Below are positions 43,474 to 50,934 of a stretch of DNA of 64,000 nucleotides, piece by piece. The stretch comes from Flammeovirgaceae bacterium (GTDB taxonomy: Bacteria > Bacteroidota > Bacteroidia > Cytophagales > Cyclobacteriaceae): positions 186,001 through 250,000 of the forward strand of contig JACJYU010000002.1 of the NCBI GenBank assembly GCA_020635915.1, given 5' to 3'. A model generated the notes under the pieces. That model worked only from the letters and a program-made list of their open reading frames with translations, did not search any database and was not told the origin of the DNA. Made by a program: the position numbers and the translations under genes. Each line of letters starts with the position of its first letter. Positions within the stretch are counted from its first letter, which is position 1.

Positions 43474-44562
43474 ATGGAAAAATTAACAATGGACAAAAAC
43501 ATTGCCACGGCCAAGACACTGTCGACCGGTTTTTACCTGAAGCAGGAATACCACGAGGCTGCCAAGGAAAAAATATTTACAAAAACCTGGCAGTTCATTG
43601 GCGACACTGACCAGGTGAAAGAAAATGGTTGGGCCACACCGGTAAACCTGTTGGACCGGTATATCAATGAGCCACTGGTCCTTTGCCGTGACAAATCCGG
43701 TACCTTACGGTGCATGTCCAATGTGTGCACCCATAGGGGAAACCTGCTGGTGGAAAAACCCTGCAAGGCCAACGACCTTCGGTGCAAATACCATGGAAGG
43801 AGGTTTTCTTTGGACGGAAAGTTCCTGTCGATGCCGGAGTTCAAAGGGGTGGAAAATTTTCCCACAAAAGAAGACGATTTGTGCCGCGTGCCCCTGTACG
43901 AATGGAACAAGTGGCTGTTTACGGCTTTGGATGCCCGCTTGCCTGCCACCGAATTCCTCGGGCCGATGATGGAGCGTGTGGGCTGGATGCCCTTATCGGA
44001 GTTCAAGTTTAGGCCCGACTTGTCCAAAGCCTATCTGGTTACATCAAACTGGGCATTGTATTGTGAAAATTACCTGGAAGGGTTCCACATCCCTTTTGTG
44101 CATGCTGGGCTTAATGCAGCCATTGATTATGGCAATTATACCATTGAACTTTACCGGTACAGCTCGCTCCAAACCGGAACCGCAAAAAAAAGCGAACATG
44201 TATTTGACTTGCCCAAGGGCTCGCCCGACTATGGAAAAAAAATCGCGGGGTATTATTTTTGGGTATTCCCCAACATGATGTTCAACTTCTATCCCTGGGG
44301 GCTCTCCCTCAATATGGTCAACCCCCTGGCCGTGGACAGGTGCAAGGTCACGTTTTTGTCTTATGTATGGGACGAAAGCAAACTGCACCAGGGGGCCGGG
44401 GCGGACCTGCACACGGTGGAAATGGAAGACGAAGACATCGTTCAAAATGTCCAAAAAGGAATACGTTCAAGGTTCTATAAGCATGGACGATACTCCGTAA
44501 AACAAGAGAAAGGGACACACCACTTTCATTGCCTGATCAGCGAGTTTATGAACCAGCGCTAA
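43474..44562 (+). CDS. Rieske-type aromatic-ring-hydroxylating dioxygenase, alpha subunit
   Basis: The 362-aa protein has a Rieske [2Fe-2S] site with CTHRGNLL (about 84-91) and RCKYHGRRFSL (about 103-113), matching C-x-H...C-x2-H. The catalytic-domain iron ligands lie in NWALYCENYLEGFHIPFVHA, with the His-His pair and later Asp. It resembles choline-monooxygenase/CntA-like or phenylpropionate-type oxygenases. No ferredoxin, reductase or beta subunit gene is adjacent, so the redox partner is elsewhere. Inner ATG 43489 is an alternative start. The divergent bestrophin shares its promoter region. Confidence 0.92.
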   Translation: MEKLTMDKNIATAKTLSTGFYLKQEYHEAAKEKIFTKTWQFIGDTDQVKENGWATPVNLLDRYINEPLVLCRDKSGTLRCMSNVCTHRGNLLVEKPCKANDLRCKYHGRRFSLDGKFLSMPEFKGVENFPTKEDDLCRVPLYEWNKWLFTALDARLPATEFLGPMMERVGWMPLSEFKFRPDLSKAYLVTSNWALYCENYLEGFHIPFVHAGLNAAIDYGNYTIELYRYSSLQTGTAKKSEHVFDLPKGSPDYGKKIAGYYFWVFPNMMFNFYPWGLSLNMVNPLAVDRCKVTFLSYVWDESKLHQGAGADLHTVEMEDEDIVQNVQKGIRSRFYKHGRYSVKQEKGTHHFHCLISEFMNQR

Positions 44563-44582
44563 AAACAAAAAAAGCACAACCA

Positions 44583-45344
44583 TCAACGGTCCAGCCAGGC
44601 TTTGAAGTCCTGCACACGTTCCCTCGCCACGATGATATTATCGTCATCGCACCCTTTTAACACAATCCTCAACCGGCTGTTGGTGTGGCTGATCATGTCC
44701 GTAATGGCGTCAATGCCCACAATGTATTTTCTGTTGACCCTATAATACCGGGAGGGGTCGATCAGGTGTTCAAGCTTGTCCAGGGCGAAATCAAGCAGGT
44801 GGGCACGGTGGTCTTGTGTTTTGCAATAAGTTGCCTTTTCCTCACTAAAAAAATACAGGATATCCGTCACATCAATAAAACGCAAATGCTCCCCTACTTT
44901 GGTCACAAACCTTTCTTTGTGTTTTTTGGTAAGCATTTGCACCGCGGCCCCAAGCCTGCCCAGCAAATCGGCCTGGCCATGCGATGGGGGGCTCAGGGTT
45001 TTGAACTTTTCAATTGACCGCCTCAGGTCCGCTTCGTCAATAGGTTTTAATATATAGTCTATGCTGTTGACTTTAAATGCCTTCAGGGCATATTCGTCAT
45101 AGGCGGTGGTGAATATCACGGGAGGGGTTACTTCAACCTTTTCAAATATTTCAAAGCCCAGCCCGTCCGCCAAATGAATGTCCATAAAAATCAACTGGGG
45201 CGGCTCATGGGAAGCCAGCCACTTCACGGACGCCTTAACGGTGTCAAGGACGCCCAACACTTCAATGGATGGGTTGGCCCGGGACAGCAACCCTTTCAGG
45301 CGGTGTGCCGCAAGTGGCTCATCTTCTATGATCAGCACCTTCAT
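44583..45344 (-). CDS. LytTR-family response regulator
   Basis: The 253-aa protein has a receiver domain with D55 in IFMDIHLADG, acid pair E7/D8 and the KPID motif near 102. The C-terminal LytTR domain begins near 150 (ERFVTKVGEHLRFIDVTDIL, YRVNRKYIVGIDAITDMI). It overlaps the kinase gene by 4 bp (45341-45344), so translation is probably coupled. It is distinct from the regulator at 740 and likely acts on the TonB-receptor cluster or on unlinked genes. Confidence 0.93.
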   Translation of the reverse strand: MKVLIIEDEPLAAHRLKGLLSRANPSIEVLGVLDTVKASVKWLASHEPPQLIFMDIHLADGLGFEIFEKVEVTPPVIFTTAYDEYALKAFKVNSIDYILKPIDEADLRRSIEKFKTLSPPSHGQADLLGRLGAAVQMLTKKHKERFVTKVGEHLRFIDVTDILYFFSEEKATYCKTQDHRAHLLDFALDKLEHLIDPSRYYRVNRKYIVGIDAITDMISHTNSRLRIVLKGCDDDNIIVARERVQDFKAWLDR

Positions 45345-46357
45345 CCCTCAAGCAGGATTGGGAGTTTTACGATAAACCGCTCGTTGTCGCTTTCTACCGA
45401 AACGGGGCGATCGGTCAAAAAACGGTACCGGCTTTTGATGTTTTCCAAACCCACGCCCCCCGGCCTGTCGGTGGGCAGCACTTTTTTCTGAAGGTTGTTG
45501 GCCACAACCAAATTGCCATTTTCGGCATATAGGCGGATGACGAGGGGCTGCTCCTCCGAAACCACATTGTGCTTGATGGCATTTTCCACCAGCATTTGAA
45601 GGGCCAGGGGCGGGATATTGCCACGGGACGGCTTCAATTCGTTTTCAATTTTCAATTTATCCCCAAACCGGATTTGTTGCAAAAAAAGGTAAGCATTCAA
45701 ATACCGTAGTTCTTCTTCCAGCGTGGCCACCTCCATATTGCGCGAATCCAAAACATGCCGGTATACTTCCGACAACTGCTTGATGAACTTGGCCGCTTTG
45801 TCCTGGTCTTCATACACAAGGTCGGTAAGGACGTTCAGGCTGTTGAACAAAAAATGGGGGTTTACCTGGTTTTTAAAGCTTTCATAGTTTGCCCTTACAC
45901 TTTCCTTCTTGGCTTTTTCCGCCTCGATTTCCGCACTTTTCCAGCTTTTCAAAAAACTCCTGCCATGCATGAACATTGTTATAATGAGGGTGACCACAAT
46001 AGTGGAATATTGGAACGTGGTGGTGTCGCCCACGCGCAGGCCAAAAGCGGTTTTGTATAGGAGTACCAAGCCATAGGAAGCCAACCCGGTGTAGGCAACC
46101 ATTACCAGTATCCCTACCACCAACCGCTTTAGGGGTTCTTTTATCCAATCAATCCACCTGTCCATCAGGTCACAGGCCACGGCATTCCCAAACCACAGCA
46201 ATATAAACATCAGCGAGGAGAAGGAAGCCACGATCAAAAAGACAGACAACTTCTTGTTTGCAGGGGAAATAGTGATCAGGGTCAATACAATACCTGCCAG
46301 TACCAGCCACAACATGGTCACCACGATACCCCTTGCCTTGTTTGAATGCGCCTCCAA
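45341..46357 (-). CDS. LytS-type sensor histidine kinase (four-helix membrane input)
   Basis: The 338-aa protein has four membrane segments in residues 12-130 (IVVTMLWLVLAGIVLTL, VFLIVASFSSLMFILLWF, LVVGILVMVAYTGLASYG, IVVTLIITMFM), a coiled linker, then the kinase core with H168 in NPHFLFNSL and HATPase motifs LVENAIKHN and GGVGLENIKSRY. It pairs with the LytTR regulator encoded directly downstream. The start at 46357 is a TTG; ATG 46315 is a shorter alternative that still keeps most of the first helix. Confidence 0.9.
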   Translation of the reverse strand: MEAHSNKARGIVVTMLWLVLAGIVLTLITISPANKKLSVFLIVASFSSLMFILLWFGNAVACDLMDRWIDWIKEPLKRLVVGILVMVAYTGLASYGLVLLYKTAFGLRVGDTTTFQYSTIVVTLIITMFMHGRSFLKSWKSAEIEAEKAKKESVRANYESFKNQVNPHFLFNSLNVLTDLVYEDQDKAAKFIKQLSEVYRHVLDSRNMEVATLEEELRYLNAYLFLQQIRFGDKLKIENELKPSRGNIPPLALQMLVENAIKHNVVSEEQPLVIRLYAENGNLVVANNLQKKVLPTDRPGGVGLENIKSRYRFLTDRPVSVESDNERFIVKLPILLEG

Positions 46358-46442
46358 TTCGGTTTATAATATTTTAGGTGAAAGTTACCTTAACTTTTTA
46401 ACTTGACAATATCCATTTGCCATCCCTGTTTCATCCCAACAT

Positions 46443-46502
46443 AAAAAAGCCGGGCTTGCGGCCCTACGGGCATGGCCACAATTTCTTTTTGAATTGTGGC
46501 CA
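46443..46502 (-). terminator. Hairpins between TPR gene and LytS kinase gene
   Basis: A perfect 11-bp inverted repeat with an 8-nt loop (TGGCCACAATT at 46473-46483, AATTGTGGCCA at 46492-46502) is followed, on the minus strand, by a weaker G/C stem (GCCGCAAGCCCGGC) and six T at 46443-46448. It lies between the TPR protein stop and the kinase start, so it may terminate or attenuate read-through from the receptor operon into the two-component genes. Confidence 0.5.
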
Positions 46503-46577
46503 CCCCTAGGAAAATCACAAGCCCTGGCATGAGGAAAATTTACGGTACGGTCCCATCGCGGAAATGTGTGTTGTAGC

Positions 46578-47210
46578 CTAATTGCACTGCTTCAGCACCC
46601 GCATGGCCGTTTCCTTGCCCCATTGTGGGGAGAGGGCATTTGCGCTTTTGTATGACTCAAACATGGCGAGCGCCTTTTTTGCCTTTTCGCAAGCATTGGT
46701 GACGGGCGCTTTAAAAAACTGTGCGGTGCCAAGCTCCATTTGGGCCATCAATGCCATCGCACGTGGGTTGCCGGGGTTAAGGCTGAGCGCCTTGCCAAAA
46801 GTTTGCATGGCCAGCCCGGAAAATTGCGGCCCCCGTGCAGCCGGGTCAACGGTTACGCGCATCATGTACACAAACCCCTCCAGGGCCACGATCTCGGAAT
46901 CATCCGCCTTAATGGCCGATGCCTTGCCGAGGGCTTCCGTTGCCTTGTCCAGCAATGCATCCTTTTTGGCACCATCTTCCTCCCTTATCGACATCATGAT
47001 GTAACCAAAAGATGCATAATAAAAGGGCTCCCACTTATTTTTCTCTGCAGCACCAATCCGCTCAAAAGCATTTATACTTTGTTGCATTTCTTCTGCTGTT
47101 TGTGCTTTGTAAATGGCCTGAATGTTGGTTTGCATCGCTTGCTCATATTTATCATTGGCAAACAACAGCGTTGAGCAAAAACTGAATAAGATTAAAATTG
47201 AAGTTTTCAT
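46578..47210 (-). CDS. Periplasmic TPR-like protein
   Basis: The 210-aa protein has a signal peptide (MKTSILILFSFCSTLLFA) then helical repeats resembling TPRs (WEPFYYASFGYIMMSI, LDKATEALGKASAI, LAMQTFGKALSLNPGNPRAM, and a C-terminal CEKAKKALAMF with ending KQCN). There is no clear enzyme motif. It is 11 bp downstream of the TonB-dependent receptor gene on the same strand, so it is probably part of its uptake or assembly system. Confidence 0.75.
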   Translation of the reverse strand: MKTSILILFSFCSTLLFANDKYEQAMQTNIQAIYKAQTAEEMQQSINAFERIGAAEKNKWEPFYYASFGYIMMSIREEDGAKKDALLDKATEALGKASAIKADDSEIVALEGFVYMMRVTVDPAARGPQFSGLAMQTFGKALSLNPGNPRAMALMAQMELGTAQFFKAPVTNACEKAKKALAMFESYKSANALSPQWGKETAMRVLKQCN

Positions 47211-47221
47211 AATTGTTGGGT

Positions 47222-49375
47222 TTATAAGTTGGGTAATTGATTAATGGATTTATTTTTTGAAATGGTGAAAAACACACCTAGAAAGAGAAATCTTTTCGCA
47301 GGCTGACGAATCGCCCGGCCCGGGTAGTTGCCGTTGTTGTCAGGTGTCTCACTGTAGTCGTACCCAAAAATGTTGTTCCTGCCCAGCACATTGGTGACCG
47401 ACAAGTGAATGATCAGAAACGGCTTTGGCAGGTAAGAGATGTTCATACTCAAATCCTGATAGGAAGGTGTTCTTCCATTATTAAAAATTTCGCTATTTGG
47501 GTTGTTATAAGCCCTTGGGCTGCTGTAGGAATAAGTAACCCCCAATTGTGACTTAATCTCCGAGAAGAACTTCTTTCCTACTACAGAGAAATTGTGTGTG
47601 GATGCAAAACCAGGTGCTGACGAAATTGGGAAATCAAGGTAATCCCGCTCTGTATCCAAATAGGAATAGGATATCCAATAATCTAAATTGCGAACCGACT
47701 TGCTGTCCCTCCAAAACAATTCAAACCCTTGTGCATATCCCTCTCCCGCATTGGATAGTTGTCCGGGGCTGCCATTTATAAACTTGATGAGATGGGAATA
47801 GCGCTTATGGTACACTTCTGCCCTGAAGGTGCGCTGGTCGTTAATGACCTGGTAATTCAGGATATAGTGGGTAGCCTTTTCTTCCCCCAGGGCATTGTCT
47901 GCCCGTAGGTATTGGTTTTGCGGCTCCTGACGGAACTGCCCGTAAGCCAACGAAAATTGGCCATGGGCAAAAGGTTTGTAAGCAATGGATAGGCGTGGGT
48001 CCACGCTGGCCTTTTCAATCCGGCCATTGTACTCAACCCTTCCACCGGCACGGGCCACAAAATATTTGCTGGCATACACTTCCATTTCCGCAAACCCTGC
48101 CGTGATGGGCGTCTTAAAGGCAACAGTTTGCCTTGCTGACAGGCTATCCATCCGTGCGGCCTCATATTCGGACTGCAAGCGTTCCATCCCAAATTTTAAT
48201 TCGGCCCGGTCGGAAAGGGTATTTTCAAAAACCAATTTGGAATGAATGGCTTTCCCTATTTCGTCAATAGGGCTACCGTCCACCTCCATATCATTTCCAT
48301 TATAGTTGTAGGAAAGCCCTCCCCGCACCGACCAATTGTCATTGAGCGATTGCAGGAACGAGGCATTTCCGTACCCGTAATTATTAACGAAAGCAAATGG
48401 CGACTTTTTATTGGGGTCAAGTATGTCATGGTTGTTAAGTTTAAAATCCGAGTGGTTAAAGTTTCCAAAAAACTTGACAATGCCGTGCTCACCTACTTTT
48501 TGTCGGAAGGCGGTACTGCCTTCAATAGAAGCTGGAGGGGTAATCCAATCTATTTCCTGGTTGACCAGCCCAAAGTAAGGACGAATATTAGTGTACTGAA
48601 TTTTTCCTGATACCGAGGCACGGTCCCAAACCTGCGTGTGCGCCACATCCCCACCTACCGAAAGCAGCCCAAAGTCTGTTTGGTTGAGCGTGGCTTTGTC
48701 TTTTGAATTGAGCACCAGGGCAGAAGACAACGCCTGCCCATACTCGGCAGAATATCCTCCGGTGCTAAAGCTTGTTCCTTTAAACATAAAAGGAAGAAAG
48801 CGGCCGCGCGAAGGCGTGTTGGGTGCCGATGGGCTGTAGGCATTGGCGACCAAAAGGCCATCGATATATGTTTTTGCCTCACTCCCATCCCCACCACGCA
48901 CGAACAACCTGCCGCTCTCTCCAACCTTTTGTGTTCCTGGCAAGGTATTGAGCGCCCCAGCAATGTCTGCGGTGGCCCCGGCCGTGGTGGCAATGTCAAT
49001 GGCCTTTAGGACTGTCCTCCTTTTTTCTTCCCCTGCCGTAAAAGAACCCGCGGAAATCACCACGGCCTCCAGTTGGTTGATCTCCTCTATTAATGAAACG
49101 GTGAGGTGGATGGCCTCCCCGGTCAAATCCACCGCCTGGCGAAAGGCCCTGAAGCCCACGAAGGTAATGGCCACGGTTTGGGCACCGGTTTCGTTGGTTT
49201 CAAATTGAAACTTTCCATCCGCACCAGTACTTGTGCCATCATAGGTGCCTTCGATCGAAATGTTGGCGCCTGGGATGGGGGCGCCCCTTTCATCGGTAAC
49301 CACGCCCGACACAAGGGTCTGGCCAATGGAGGCCGTGGCGATAAGGGGCAAGAGCATGAGCAAAACTGTCTTCAT
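47222..49375 (-). CDS. TonB-dependent receptor with carboxypeptidase-regulatory-like N-terminal domain
   Basis: The 717-aa protein has a signal peptide (MKTVLLMLLPLIATASIGQ), then a CarboxypepD-reg-like domain (VSGVVTDERGAPIPGANISI ... FVGFRAF). A plug domain follows (VISAGSFTAGEEKRRTVLKA, GALNTLPGTQKVGESGRLFV) with a 22-strand-like barrel to the C-terminus (IFGYDYSETPDN ... FFTISKNKS). Such receptors import siderophores, B12 or oligomers using TonB energy. It is not paired with a SusD gene, and the 46578 protein may replace a partner. ATG 49375 is favoured by the signal. Confidence 0.92.
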   Translation of the reverse strand: MKTVLLMLLPLIATASIGQTLVSGVVTDERGAPIPGANISIEGTYDGTSTGADGKFQFETNETGAQTVAITFVGFRAFRQAVDLTGEAIHLTVSLIEEINQLEAVVISAGSFTAGEEKRRTVLKAIDIATTAGATADIAGALNTLPGTQKVGESGRLFVRGGDGSEAKTYIDGLLVANAYSPSAPNTPSRGRFLPFMFKGTSFSTGGYSAEYGQALSSALVLNSKDKATLNQTDFGLLSVGGDVAHTQVWDRASVSGKIQYTNIRPYFGLVNQEIDWITPPASIEGSTAFRQKVGEHGIVKFFGNFNHSDFKLNNHDILDPNKKSPFAFVNNYGYGNASFLQSLNDNWSVRGGLSYNYNGNDMEVDGSPIDEIGKAIHSKLVFENTLSDRAELKFGMERLQSEYEAARMDSLSARQTVAFKTPITAGFAEMEVYASKYFVARAGGRVEYNGRIEKASVDPRLSIAYKPFAHGQFSLAYGQFRQEPQNQYLRADNALGEEKATHYILNYQVINDQRTFRAEVYHKRYSHLIKFINGSPGQLSNAGEGYAQGFELFWRDSKSVRNLDYWISYSYLDTERDYLDFPISSAPGFASTHNFSVVGKKFFSEIKSQLGVTYSYSSPRAYNNPNSEIFNNGRTPSYQDLSMNISYLPKPFLIIHLSVTNVLGRNNIFGYDYSETPDNNGNYPGRAIRQPAKRFLFLGVFFTISKNKSINQLPNL

Positions 49376-49541
49376 CTTGGTTTTAGGGCAAATGTTCAAC
49401 GTGGGTGGCAATTCACGGCAAAAGCCTTTACCGAACTGTGGAATAGGGAGGATGGACTGTCAAATAAGGGAGGGTAGCGGGGCCAAATTTGCTTTATTGG
49501 TGCACAAAAAGGTAATTTGGCTGCCCATTGAACCCAACCAA

Positions 49542-50846
49542 ATGAAGCCTATTGCCCTCCTTGCCCTCCTCACCGCCTTGTCCCTCGTACTGCCAGCACA
49601 AAACATCAATAAACTGGTCCGGGAAAAGCAGGTGGAAAAAACCATCCGGGCACTCGCCTCTGACGATATGCGGGGAAGGTCTGCGCTGGTGCCGGAAGAC
49701 ATCAATAGGGCCGCGTCCTTTATAGAAAAACAATTCAGGAAGGCAGGCCTGAAGCCCATGGAAGGCCTCACTGGCTACCGGCAGGAGTTTCAAAAAATAA
49801 AGCTTGGCACGACCAGCCTAAAAGTGGTGGCCTCAGGGGAACAAATCCCTGAAGATAGGCTCATCCTTTCCTCCAAGGCCGAGGTGGTCAATCTTGACCC
49901 GGGCACACCGATGGACACGATTGGCAAAAGCCAGCCCCTTTTCCCTACCCTTTCCGCTTTTGAAAGGAGTGGTGGGGACAAAATCGTGTGGGTGGCCCAG
50001 GCCCATGCAGGGGAATTCAAAACAGCACAACGGTACCTCAGCCGGCCTAAAATCCTCGACCCTGATGAGAAGGCCACCGGATCAACACTCTATATACTGG
50101 GTGACGAAAGGACAAACCAGGTTTCCGTGAAGGCCATCCAAAGCAAAGAAACAATCACCATGGCCAACATCGTAGGGGTGTTGCCCGGCCAATCAAAGGC
50201 TGGGGAAAGCGTGGTCTTTTCGTCCCATTATGACCACATCGGAATCAGGCCGCCCGTGGAGGGCGACTCCATTGCCAATGGTGCCGATGATGATGCTTCC
50301 GGGACCACTGCGGTAATCCTGCTGGCCAATTATTTTGGCAAGCTCAAATCAAACGAACGCTCCCTGATTTTTGTGGCGTTTACAGCGGAAGAAATCGGGG
50401 GCTTCGGGTCCAGGTACTTTTCACGGCAATTGGACCCCGGCAAGATAGTGGCCATGTTCAATATTGAAATGATCGGCAAGCCATCCAAGTGGGGGCAAAA
50501 CGCTGCCTTCATTACCGGCTTCGACCGGAGCGATTTTGGCAAAATCCTCCAAAAAAACCTGGAGGGCACCTCCTTTCAATTCCACCCCGACCCTTACCCC
50601 GAACAAAACCTTTTTTACCGGTCGGACAATGCCACCCTGGCAAGGCTGGGCGTGCCCGCCCACTCCATCTCAACGGACCAGATCCCTACCGACCCTTATT
50701 ACCATACCGTTGGCGATGAGGTGGCCACTTTGGACATGGCCAACATCACCGCTGCCATCAAGGGTATCGCCTTAAGTGCCAAATCGATTGTGGACGGCAC
50801 GGACACCCCTACCCGGGTGGATACAAGCACCGTCAACCCGCGCTAA
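49542..50846 (+). CDS. M28-family zinc aminopeptidase-like peptidase
   Basis: The 434-aa protein has a signal peptide (MKPIALLALLTALSLVLPAQ), an N-terminal PA-like insert, then the M28 catalytic set: SHYDHIGIRPP (first His near 229), ADDDASGTTAVILLA (Asp), VAFTAEEIGGFGSR (Glu-Glu) and a late HTVGDEVATLD with the last His. It cleaves N-terminal residues in the periplasm or outside. ATG 49542 was chosen over an upstream frame because it gives the signal peptide. It diverges from the TonB-receptor gene, with 166 bp between starts. Confidence 0.9.
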   Translation: MKPIALLALLTALSLVLPAQNINKLVREKQVEKTIRALASDDMRGRSALVPEDINRAASFIEKQFRKAGLKPMEGLTGYRQEFQKIKLGTTSLKVVASGEQIPEDRLILSSKAEVVNLDPGTPMDTIGKSQPLFPTLSAFERSGGDKIVWVAQAHAGEFKTAQRYLSRPKILDPDEKATGSTLYILGDERTNQVSVKAIQSKETITMANIVGVLPGQSKAGESVVFSSHYDHIGIRPPVEGDSIANGADDDASGTTAVILLANYFGKLKSNERSLIFVAFTAEEIGGFGSRYFSRQLDPGKIVAMFNIEMIGKPSKWGQNAAFITGFDRSDFGKILQKNLEGTSFQFHPDPYPEQNLFYRSDNATLARLGVPAHSISTDQIPTDPYYHTVGDEVATLDMANITAAIKGIALSAKSIVDGTDTPTRVDTSTVNPR

Positions 50847-50897
50847 ATCATTGTTCCATAGATGGCCCTGCCGGCTGGCTTTCTCCCCGCTTTGCCT

Positions 50898-50905
50898 TAT
50901 TTTTG
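50898..50905 (+). promoter_or_regulatory. Candidate -7 box of leuS
   Basis: TATTTTTG matches TAnnTTTG and precedes the leuS ATG by 29 bp, the same -7 sequence as found for gap. No good -33 element was recognised. Confidence 0.42.
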
Positions 50906-50934
50906 CCCTTTGTATTTAAGGCAGGACAGGCACA

